Shown here one piece after another: positions 53,732 to 64,000 of a stretch of 64,000 bases of DNA. Location of the stretch: NCBI RefSeq assembly GCF_905404315.1, contig NC_066297.1:310001-374000 (forward strand), given 5' to 3'. The stretch's first letter is position 1, and every line of letters begins with the position of its first letter. Below the pieces are notes generated by a model. That model was given only the letters and a program-made list of their open reading frames with translations. It did no database searches and was not told where the DNA came from. Made by a program: the position numbers and the translations under genes. This DNA is from Leptidea sinapis (lineage: Eukaryota; Arthropoda; Insecta; Lepidoptera; Pieridae).

Positions 53732-55030
53732 TTGGATTTCAAAAATGATCACAGAATTGTTCTCTGCACCCTCGAGAACCTCGGGCACGATATCCATACT
53801 GTTGTCATAAAAATCTTGCGCAGCGGCCATCTTGGATTTTTAAATTGATCCCAAAATCATTCTCTGCACCCTAGAGAATCTCGGACACGATATCCATATT
53901 GCTTAAATCATAATTTTGTGCGGCGGCCATCTTGAATTTGAAAAATGATCACCAAATCGTTCTCAACACCCTCGAGAACCTCGGGTACGATATCCATATT
54001 GCTGAAATCATAATTTTCTGTTGCGGCCATCTTGGATTTCAAATATGATCATAAAATCGTTCTCTGCACCCTCGAGAACCTCGGACACGATATCCATATT
54101 GCTGAAATCATAATTGTGTGCGGCAGCCCTCTTGGTTTTCAAAAATGTTCACAGAATAGTTCTCTGCACCCTAGAGAACCTCGGACACGATATCCATATT
54201 GCTAAAATCATAATTTTGTGCGGCGGCCATCTTGGACTTGTTAAATGATCACAAAATCGTTCTCTGCACCCTCGAGAACCTCGAATACGATACACATAAA
54301 GTTGTCATCATTATTTTGCGCGACGACCATCTTGGAATTCAAAAATGATCCCAAAATCATTATCTGCACCCTCGAGATCTCCGACACGATATCCATATTT
54401 CTGAAATCATAATTTTGTGTGGCGGCCATCTTGGATTTCAAAAATTATCATAGAATTGTTCTCTGCACCCTCGAGAACCTCGGACACGATATCCATATTG
54501 CTGAAATCATAATTTTGTGCGGCGGACATCTAGGATTTCAAATATGATCACAAAATCGTTCTGAGCACCCTTGAAAACCTCGGACAAGATATTCATATTG
54601 CTGATAGCATTATTGTTTGCGGCAGCCCTCTTGGATTTCAAAAATGATCACAGAATTGTTCTCTGCACCCTCGAGAACCTCGGACACGATATCCATATTG
54701 CTAAAATCATAATTTTGTGCGGCGGCCATCTTGGATTTGAAAAATGTTCACCAAATCGTTATCTGCACCCTTGAGAACCTCGGACACGATATCCATATTG
54801 ATAAAATCATAATTTTGTGCGGCGGCCATCTTGGATTTGAAAAATGTTCACCAAATCGTTCTCTGCACCCTCGAGAACCTCGATTACGATACCCATAAAG
54901 TTGTCATCATTATTTTGCGCGACGACCATCTTTGAATTCAAAAATGATCCCAAAATCATTCTCTGCACCCTCGAGAATCTCCGACACGATATCCATATTT
55001 CTGAAATCATAATTTTGTGAGGCGGCCCTT
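53732..55030 (+). repeat. 1299-bp duplication in block J copy 2, first arm (13 monomers)
   Basis: Recurs at 55031-56329 at an offset of 1299. The odd length reflects the AGATCT monomer that is one base short. Copies 1 and 3 of block J lack the second arm in tandem. Confidence 0.87.
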
Positions 55031-56329
55031 TTGGATTTCAAAAATGATCACAGAATTGTTCTCTGCACCCTCGAGAACCTCGGGCACGATATCCATACTG
55101 TTGTCATCAAAATTTTGCGCAGCGGCCATCTTGGATTTTTAAATTGATCCCAAAATCATTCTCTGCACCCTCGAGAATCTCGGACACGATATCCATATTG
55201 CTTAAATCATAATTTTGTGCGGCGGCCATCTTGAATTTGAAAAATGATCACCAAATCGTTCTCAACACCCTCGAGAACCTCGGGTACGATATCCATATTG
55301 CTGAAATCATAATTTTCTGTTGCGGCCATCTTGGATTTCAAATATGATCACAAAATCGTTCTCTGCACCCTCGAGAACCTCGGACACGATATCCATATTG
55401 CTGAAAACATAATTGTGTGCGGCAGCCCTCTTGGTTTTCAAAAATGTTCACAGAATAGTTCTCTGCACCCTAGAGAACCTCGGACACGATATCCATATTG
55501 CTAAAATCATAATTTTGTGCGGCGGCCATCTTGGACTTGTTAAATGATCACAAAATCGTTCTCTGCACCCTCGAGAACCTCGAATACGATACACATAAAG
55601 TTGTCATCATTATTTTGCGCGACGACCATCTTGGAATTCAAAAATGATCCCAAAATCATTATCTGCACCCTCGAGATCTCCGACACGATATCCATATTTC
55701 TGAAATCATAATTTTGTGTGGCGGCCATCTTGGATTTCAAAAATTATCATAGAATTGTTCTCTGCACCCTCGAGAACCTCGGACACGATATCCATATTGC
55801 TGAAATCATAATTTTGTGCGGCGGACATCTAGGATTTCAAATATGATCACAAAATCGTTCTGAGCACCCTTGAGAACCTCGGACAAGATATTCATATTGC
55901 TGATAGCATTATTGTTTGCGGCAGCCCTCATGGATTTCAAAAATGATCACAGAATTGTTCTCTGCACCCTCGAGAACCTCGGACACGATATCCATATTGC
56001 TAAAATCATAATTTTGTGCGGCGGCCATCTTGGATTTGAAAAATGTTCACCAAATCGTTATCTGCACCCTCGAGAACCTCGGACACGATATCCATATTGA
56101 TAAAATCATAATTTTGTGCGGCGGCCATCTTGGATTTGAAAAATGTTCACCAAATCGTTCTCTGCACCCTCGAGAACCTCGAATACGATACCCATAAAGT
56201 TGTCATCATTATTTTGCGCGACGGCCATCTTGGAATTCAAAAATGATCCCAAAATCATTCTCTGCACCCTCGAGAATCTCCGACACGATATCCATATTTC
56301 TGAAATCATAATTTTGTGAGGCGGCCCTC
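55031..56329 (+). repeat. 1299-bp duplication in block J copy 2, second arm
   Basis: Partner of 53732-55030. It shares CCCTCATGG near 55926 with block J copy 1 (near 49528), whereas the first arm has CCCTCTTGG. It is therefore closer to copy 1 than to its tandem neighbour there, which indicates unequal exchange between HOR units. Confidence 0.85.
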
Positions 56330-57477
56330 TTGGATTTCAAAAATGATCACAGAATTGTTCTCTGCACCCTCGAGAACCTCGGACACGATATCCATATTGC
56401 TAAAATCATAATTTTGTGCGGCGGCCATATTGGATATGAAAAATGTTCACCAAATCGTTCTATGCACCCTCGAGAACCTCGCATACGATATACATATTGC
56501 TGAAATTATAATTTTGTGCGGCGGCCATCTTGGATTTCAAATATGATCACAAAATCGTTCTCTGCACCCTGAAAAATCTCGGACACGATATCCATATTGT
56601 TGAAATCATAATTTTGTGCGACGGCCACCTTGGATTTGAAAAATGATCACAAAATCGTTCTCTGCACCCGAGAGAACCTCGGATACGATACCCATAATGG
56701 AGTTATCATACTATTGAGCGGCGGCCATATTGGATTTGAAAAATGATCACAAAATCGTACTCTGCACCCTCGAGAACCTCGGGTACAATATCCATATTGC
56801 TGAAATCTTAATTTTGTGCGGCGGCCATCTTGGATTTCAAAAATGATCACAAATTCGTTCTCTGCACCCTCGAGAATCTTGGACACGATATCCATATTGC
56901 TGAAAACATAATTGTGTGCGGCAGCCCTCTTGGTTTTCAAAAATGATCACGGAATAGTTCTCTGCACCCTAGAGAACCTTGGACACGATATCCATATTGC
57001 AAAAATCATAATTTTGTGCGGCGGCCATATTGGATATGAAAAATGTTCACAAAATCGTTCTCTGCACCCTCGAGAACCCCGAATACGATACCCATAAAGT
57101 TGTCATCATTATTTTGCGCGACGACCATCTTGGAATTCAAAAATGATCCCAAAATCATTCTCTGCACCCTCGAGAATCTCCGACACGATATCCATATTTC
57201 TGAAATCATAATTTTGTGTGGCGGCCATCTTGGATTTCAAAAATTATCATAGAATTGTTCTCTGCACCCTCGAGAACCTCGGACACGATATCCATATTGC
57301 TGAAATCATAATTTTGTGCGGCGGACATCTGGGATTTCAAATATGGTCACAAAATCGTTCTGAGCACCCTTGAGTACCTCGGACAAGATATCCATATTGC
57401 TGATAACATTATTGTTTGCGGCAGCCCTCTTGGATTTCAAAAATGATCACAGAATTGTTCTCTGCACCCTCGAGAAC

Positions 57478-60400
57478 CTCGGACACGATATCCATATTGC
57501 TAAAATCATAATTTTGTGCGGCGGCCATATTGGATTTGAAAAATGTTCACCAAATCGTTCTATGCACCCTCGAGAAACTCGCATACGATATCCATATTGC
57601 TGAAATTATAATTTTGTGCGGCGGCCATCTTGGATTTCAAATATGATCACAAAATCGTTCTCTGCACCCTCGAGAACCTCGAATACGATACCCATAATGT
57701 TGTCATCATAATTTTTGCGCGATGGCCATTTTGGATTTCAAAAATGATCCCGAAACCATTCTCTGCACCCTGAAGAATCTCGGACACGATATCCATATTG
57801 TTGAAATCATAATTTTGTGCGACGGCCATCTTGGATTTGAAAAATGATCACAAAATCGTTCTCTGCACCTTCGAGAACCTTGGACACGATATCCATATTG
57901 CTGAAATCATAATTTTGTGCGGCGGCCGTCTTGGATTTCAAAACTGATCACAGAATTGTTCTCTGCGCCCTCGAGAACCTGGGGCACGGTATCCATATTG
58001 CTTAAATCATAGTTTTGTGCGGCGGCCACCTTGAATTTGAAAAATGATCACCAAATCGTTCTCAACACCCTCGAGAACCTCGGGTACGATATCCATATTG
58101 CTGAAATCATAATTTTGTGTTGCGGCCATCTTGGATTTCAAATATGATCACAAAATCGTTCTCTGCACCCTCGAGAACCTCGGACACGATATCCATATTG
58201 CTGAAAACATAATTGTGTGCGGCAGCCCTCTTGGTTTTCAAAAATGATCACAGAATAGTTCTCTGCACTCTAGAGAACCTCGGACACGATATCCATATTG
58301 CTAAAATGATAATTTTGTGCGGCGGCCATCTTGGACTTGTAAAATTATCACAAAATCGTTCTCTGCACCCTCGAGAACCTCGAATACGATACACATAAAG
58401 TTGTCATCATGATTTTGCGCGACGACCATCTTGGAATTCAAAAATGATCCCAAAATCATTATCTGCACCCTCGAGAATCTCCGACAAGATATCCATATTT
58501 CTGAAATCATAATTTTGTGTGGCGGCCATCTTGGATTTCAAAAATTATCGTAGAATTGTTCTCTGCACCCTCGAGAACCTCGGACACGATATCCATATTG
58601 CTGAAATCATAATTTTGTGCGGCGGACATCTTGGATTTCAAATATGATCACAAAATCGTTCTGAGCACCCTTGAGTACCTCGGACAAGATATCCATATTG
58701 TTGATAACATTATTGTTTGCGGCAGCCCTCTTGGATTTCAAAACTGATCACAGAATTGTTCTCTGCACCCTCGAGAACCTCGGACACGATATCCATATTG
58801 CTAAAATCATAATTTTGTTCGGCGGCCATCTTGGATTTCAAAAATGATCACAGAATTGTTCTCTGCACCCTCGAGAACCTCGGGCACGATATCCATACTG
58901 TTGTCATCAAAATTTTGCGCAGCGGCCATCTTGGATTTTTAAATTGATCCCAAAATCATTCTCTGCACCCTCGAGAATCTCGGACACGATATCCATATTG
59001 CTTAAATCATAATTTTTTGCGGCGGCCATCTTGAATTTGAAAAATGATCACCAAATCGTTCTCAACACCCTCGAGAACCTCGGGTACGATATCCATATTG
59101 CTGAAATCATAATTTTGTGTTGCGGCCATCTTGGATTTCAAATATGATCACAAAATCGTTCTCTGCACCCTCGAGAACCTCGGACACGATATCCATATTG
59201 CTGAAAACATAATTGTGTGCGGCAGCCCTCTTGGTTTTCAAAAATGATCACAGAATAGTTCTCTGCACCCTAGAGAACCTCGGACACGATATCCATATTG
59301 CTAAAATCATAATTTTGTGCGACGGCCATCTTGGACTTGTAAAATGATCACAAAATCGTTCTCTGCACCCTCGAGAACCTCGAATACGATACACATAAAG
59401 TTGTCATCATTATTTTGCGCGACGACCATCTTGGAATTCAAAAATGATCCCAAAATCATTATCTGCACCCTCGAGATCTCCGACACGATATCCATATTTC
59501 TGAAATCATAATTTTGTGTGGCGGCCATCTTGGACTTGTAAAATTATCACAAAATCGTTCTCTGCACCCTCGAGAACCTCGAATACGATACACATAAAGT
59601 TGTCATCATGATTTTGCGCGACGACCATCTTTGAATTCAAAAATGATCCCAAAATCATTATCTGCACCCTCGAGAATCTCCGACACGATATCCATATTTC
59701 TGAAATCATAATTTTGTGTGCGGCCATCTTGGATTTCAAAAATTATCATAGAATTGTTCTCTGCACCCTCGAGAACCTCGGACACGATATCCATATTGCT
59801 GAAATCATAATTTTGTGCGGCGGACATCTTGGATTTCAAATATGATCACAAAATCGTTCTGAGCACCCTTGAGTACCTCGGACAAGATATCCATATTGCT
59901 GATAACATTATTGTGTGCGGCAGCCCTCTTGGATTTCAAAACTGATCACAGAATTGTTCTCTGCACCTTCGAGAATCTCGGACACGATATCCATATTGCT
60001 AAAATCATAATTTTGTGCGGCGGCCATCTTGGATTTCAAAAATGATCACAGAATTGTTCTCTGCACCCTCGAGAACCTCGGGCACGATATCCATACTGTT
60101 GTCATAAAAATTTTGCGCAGCGGCCATCTTGGATTTTTAAATTGATCCCAAAATCATTCTCTGCACCCTAGAGAATCTCGGACACGATATCCATATTGCT
60201 TAAATCATAATTTTGTGCGGCGGCCATCTTGAATTTGAAAAATGATCACCAAATCGTTCTCAACACCCTCGAGAACCTCGGGTACGATATCCATATTGCT
60301 GAAATCATAATTTTCTGTTGCGGCCATCTTGGATTTCAAATATGATCATAAAATCGTTCTCTGCACCCTCGAGAACCTCGGACACGATATCCATATTGCT

Positions 60401-61384
60401 GAAAACATAATTGTGTGCGGCAGCCCTCTTGGTTTTCAAAAATGTTCACAGAATAGTTCTCTGCACCCTAGAGAACCTCGGACACGATATCCATATTGCT
60501 AAAATCATAATTTTGTGCGGCGGCCATCTTGGACTTGTTAAATGATCACAAAATCGTTCTCTGCACCCTCGAGAACCTCGAATACGATACACATAAAGTT
60601 GTCATCATTATTTTGCGCGACGACCATCTTGGAATTCAAAAATGATCCCAAAATCATTATCTGCACCCTCGAGATCTCCGACACGATATCCATATTTCTG
60701 AAATCATAATTTTGTGTGGCGGCCATCTTGGATTTCAAAAATTATCATAGAATTGTTCTCTGCACCCTCGAGAACCTCGGACACGATATCCATATTGCTG
60801 AAATCATAATTTTGTGCGGCGGACATCTAGGATTTCAAATATGATCACAAAATCGTTCTGAGCACCCTTGAGAACCTCGGACAAGATATTCATATTGCTG
60901 ATAGCATTATTGTTTGCGGCAGCCCTCTTGGATTTCAAAAATGATCACAGAATTGTTCTCTGCAACCTCGAGAACCTCGGACACGATATCCATATTGCTA
61001 AAATCATAATTTTGTGCGGCGGCCATCTTGGATTTGAAAAATGTTCACCAAATCGTTATCTGCACCCTTGAGAACCTCGGACACGATATCCATATTGATA
61101 AAATCATAATTTTGTGCGGCGGCCATCTTGGATTTGAAAAATGTTCACCAAATCGTTCTCTGCACCCTCGAGAACCTCGATTACGATACCCATAAAGTTG
61201 TCATCATTATTTTGCGCGACGACCATCTTTGAATTCAAAAATGATCCCAAAATCATTCTCTGCACCCTCGAGAATCTCCGACACGATATCCATATTTCTG
61301 AAATCATAATTTTGTGAGGCGGCCCTTTTGGATTTCAAAAATGATCACAGAATTGTTCTCTGCACCCTCGAGAACCTCGGACAC
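57478..61384 (+). repeat. HOR block J, copy 3 (near-identical part)
   Basis: Matches 51181-55087 at an offset of 6297 with very few differences, including GTGTGCGG near 59913, GAGAATCTCGG near 59973 and GCAACCTCGAG near 60962. After about 61385 it leaves the copy 2 order and follows 49990-50484 instead. Confidence 0.9.
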
Positions 61385-61859
61385 GATATCCATATTGCTA
61401 AAATCATAATTTTGTGCGGCGGCCATATTGGATATGAAAAATGTTCACCAAATCGTTCTATGCACCCTCGAGAACCTCGCATACGATATACATATTGCTG
61501 AAATTATAATTTTGTGCGGCGGCCATCTTGGATTTCAAATATGATCACAAAATCGTTCTCTGCACCCTCGAGAACCTCGAATACGATACCCATAATGTTG
61601 TCATCATAATTTTTGCGCGGTGGCCATTTTGGATTTCAAATATGATCCCGAAACCATTCTCTGCACCCTGAAAAATCTCGGACACGATATCCATATTGTT
61701 GAAATCATAATTTTGTGCGACGGCCACCTTGGATTTGAAAAATGATCACAAAATCGTTCTCTGCACCCGCGAGAACCGCGGATACGATACCCATAATGGA
61801 GTTATCATACTATTGAGCGGCGGCCATATTGGATTTGAAAAATGATCACAAAATCGTTC
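61385..61859 (+). repeat. Block J tail-type monomers
   Basis: Matches 49989-50463 at an offset of 11396, with GGATATGAAAAATG, CTCGCATACGATATAC, TTTTTGCGCGGTGGCC and CATAATGGAGTTATC monomers in order. Confidence 0.8.
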
Positions 61860-62639
61860 TCTGCACCCTCGAGATACTCGGATACGATACCAATAATGTA
61901 GTGATCATAATTTTGAGCGGTGACCATCTTGGATTTGAAAAATGATCACAAAATCGTTTTCTTCACTCTCGAGAACCTCGGATACGATACCCATATTTTT
62001 GTGATCATAATATTTCACGGCGGTCATCTCAGATTTGAAAATGATCCAAAAAATGTTTTCTGCACCCTCGAGAACCTCGGACACGATATCTATATTGCTG
62101 CAAACATAATTGTTTGCGGCAGCCCTCTTGGATTTCAAAAATGATCACAGAATTGTTCTCTGCACCCTCGAGAACCTCGAACACGATATCCATATTGCTA
62201 AAATCATAACTTCGTGCGACGACCATCTTGGATTTGAAAAATGATCACCAAATCGTTCTCTGCACCTTCGAGAACCTCGGACACGATATCTATATTGCTG
62301 AAATCATAATTTTGTGCGGCGGCCGTCTTGGATTTCAAAACTGATCACAGAATTGTTCTCTGCACCCTGGAGAACCTGCGACACGGTATCCATATTGCTT
62401 AAATCATAATTTTGTGCGGCGGCCACCTTGAATTTGAAAAATGATCACCAAATCGTTCTCAACACCCTCGAGAACCTCGGGTACGATATCCATATTGCTG
62501 AAATCATAATTTTCTGTTGCGGCCATCTTGGATTTCAAATATGATCATAAAATCGTTCTCTGCACCCTCGAGAACCTCGGACACGATATCCATATTGGTG
62601 AAAACATAAATGCGTGCGGCAGCCCTCTTGGTTTTCAAA
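61860..62639 (+). repeat. Distant copy of block F sequence
   Basis: Matches 39411-40190 at an offset of 22449. It includes ACCAATAATGTAGTGATC, the CATATTTTTGTGATCATAAT monomer, the GATCCAAAAAATG form and the rare CATATTGGTGAAAACATAAA form at its right end. Differences are scattered, for example TATTTCACGGCGGTC near 62015. Confidence 0.85.
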
Positions 62640-64000
62640 AATGATCACAGAATAGTTCTCTGCACCCTAGAGAACCTCGGACACGATATCCATATTGCTA
62701 AAATCATAATTTTGTGCAGCGGCCATCTTGGATTTCAAATATGATCACAAAATCGTTCTGAGCACCCTTGAGTACCTCGGACAAGATATCCATATTGCTG
62801 ATAACATTATTGTTTGCGGCAGCCCTCTTGGATTTCAAAACTGATCACAGAATTGTTCTCTGCACCCTCGAGAACCTCGGACACGATATCCATATTGCTA
62901 AAATCATAATTTTGTGCGGCGGCCATCTTGGATTTCAAAAATGATCACAGAATTGTTCTCTGCACCCTCGAGAACCTCGGACACGATATCCATACTGTTG
63001 TCATCAAAATTTTGCGCAGCGGCCATCTTGGATTTTTAAATTGATCCCAAAATCATTCTCTGCACCCTCGAGAATCTCGGACACGATATCCATATTGCTT
63101 AAATCATAATTTTGTGCGGCGGCCATCTTGAATTTGAAAAATGATCACCAAATCGTTCTCAACACCCTCGAGAACCTCGGGTACGATATCCATATTGCTG
63201 AAATCATAATTTTGTGTTGCGGCCATCTTGGATTTCAAATATGATCACAAAATCGTTCTCTGCACCCTCGAGAACCTCGGACACGATATCCATATTGCTG
63301 AAAACATAATTGTGTGCGGCAGCCCTCTTGGTTTTCAAAAATGATCACAGAATAGTTCTCTGCACCCTAGAGAACCTCGGACACGATATCCATATTGCTA
63401 AAATCATAATTTTGTGCGGCGGCCATCTTGGACTTGTAAAATGATCACAAAATCGTTCTCTGCACCCTCGAGAACCTCGAATACGATACACATAAAGTTG
63501 TCATCATGATTTTGCGCGACGACCATCTTGGAATTCAAAAATGATCCCAAAATCATTATCTGCACCCTCGAGAATCTCCGACAAGATATCCATATTTCTG
63601 AAATCATAACTTTGTGTGGCGGCCATCTTGGATTTCAAAAATTATCATAGAATTGTTCTCTGCACCCTCGAGAACCTCGGACACGATATCCATATTGCTG
63701 AAATCATAATTTTGAGCGGCGGACATCTTGGATTTCAAATATGATCACAAAATCGTTCTGAGCACCCTTGAGTACCTCGGACAAGATATCCATATTGTTG
63801 ATAACATTATTGTTTGCGGCAGCCCTCTTGGATTTCAAAACTGATCACAGAATTGTTCTCTGCACCCTCGAGAACCTCGGACACGATATCCATATTGCTA
63901 AAATCATAATTTTGTTCGGCGGCCATCTTGGATTTCAAAAATGATCACAGAATTGTTCTCTGCACCCTCGAGAACCTCGGGCACGATATCCATACTGTTG
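62640..64000 (+). repeat. Block J-type monomers to window end
   Basis: 62743-63230 resembles 48448-48935 at an offset near 14295. 63240-64000 resembles 46747-47507 at an offset of 16493, and also 58144-58904. The window ends inside a CATACTGTTG monomer, so the array continues. Confidence 0.82.

Larger units (their letters stand above)
51181..57477 (+). repeat. HOR block J, copy 2 (6297 bp)
   Basis: Tandem between copies 1 and 3. It is longer than copy 1 because of an internal 1299-bp duplication. Against copy 3 I saw roughly ten single-base differences over 51181-55020. Examples are CACAAAATCG or CACCAAATCG near 51745, CAAAATCCTTC near 51860, AAAACAGATCAC near 52446 and AAAAATCTTGCGC near 53812. 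One monomer was lost relative to copy 1 near 56560-56575, where CACCCTGAAAAATC follows directly. Confidence 0.9.
1..64000 (+). repeat. Tandem satellite DNA array, ~100-bp monomer, whole window
   Basis: Every stretch reads as the same ~100-bp unit in the same orientation. The order of landmarks is GATCAC/GATCCC, CGTTCTCTGCACCC, CTCGAG, ACGATATCC, a variable middle, GGCGGCCATCTTGG, then ATTTCAAAAAT. Landmark spacing is 100 bp with only occasional shifts of 1-7 bp, plus a few truncated monomers. No non-satellite sequence of even 100 bp was found, and both window ends lie within monomers. Monomers are A+T-rich but carry about six CpGs each. Long homogeneous head-to-tail arrays with nested higher-order repeats are typical of eukaryotic centromeric, pericentromeric or subtelomeric heterochromatin. 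The satellite family and the species were not recognised. No open frame here has support as a gene. Confidence 0.98.

Noticed and set aside
1..64000. Many short open reading frames of 60-111 codons on both strands
   Set aside because: They are frames of the satellite monomer. Since 100 is not a multiple of 3, any frame moves through all three monomer frames and meets the TGA in TGATCA. The same few peptide strings recur in shifted order, with no start context, no conserved family and no bias against change.
1..64000. CRISPR array
   Set aside because: Repeats at regular spacing are present, but there are no unique spacers. The whole 100-bp unit is repeated and variants are shared between units.
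1..64000. TGATCACA/TGTGATCA motif resembling half of a bacterial CRP site or a dyad operator
   Set aside because: It is part of the monomer consensus, present hundreds of times, without the spaced second half. The context is not bacterial.
1..64000. Transposon, LTR or inverted-repeat element within the array
   Set aside because: No target-site duplications, terminal repeats, unique segments or reverse-orientation monomers were seen anywhere in the window.
1..64000. tRNA, rRNA, 5S-like or snRNA-derived satellite
   Set aside because: No A-box/B-box pair, cloverleaf or recognisable rRNA stretch was seen in the monomer. GATATCC and CTCGAG landmarks do not fit these genes.

Overview
The whole 64-kb window is one uninterrupted satellite DNA array. 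A monomer of about 100 bp is repeated head to tail, roughly 640 times, always in the same orientation, from the first base to the last. I found no protein gene, RNA gene, transposon, inversion or unique-sequence island. Landmarks that recur every ~100 bp are GATCAC or GATCCC, TGCACCCTCGAG (XhoI), ACGATATCC (EcoRV), a variable middle, then GCGGCCATCTTGGATTTC and an A-run. The window starts and ends inside a monomer, so the array continues on both sides. This points to a eukaryotic chromosome, in constitutive heterochromatin such as pericentromere, centromere or subtelomere. Nothing in the sequence fixes the species or lineage.

Monomers fall into recognisable variants, and these are arranged in higher-order repeats (HORs). 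From left to right: a 4.7-5.1-kb unit copied twice (about 1-9800), with a 1602-bp sub-duplication (about 8370-11400); a third partial copy (11473-13080); a 2-kb family seen three times (13523-15210, 17403-19404, 19405-21406); a 1401-bp unit (20775-23576) overlapped by a 900-bp duplication (22881-24600); a 5.5- to 6.7-kb unit in two copies (about 25280-37430) with internal 1.9-kb and 500-bp duplications; an 1797-bp unit (37310-40107); 500-bp pentamers (40690-42970); a block related to 38.5-39.4 kb (43418-44370); a mixed stretch (44371-46081); and a 5.1-6.3-kb unit in three copies (46082 to the end), two of which are nearly identical.

The many short open frames here are by-products of the repeat. 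Because 100 is not a multiple of 3, every frame shifts by one base per monomer, and the consensus TGATCA puts a TGA stop in one frame on each strand. The interesting biology is therefore structural: a strict 100-bp crossover register, a frequent 500-bp step, modules reused at distances up to 22 kb, a YY1/PHO-like CCAT core in most monomers but missing from one variant class, near-matches to the CENP-B box, and diagnostic variants that are often CpG transitions. All coordinates and similarities come from reading by eye; block boundaries are uncertain by tens of bases up to about one monomer.
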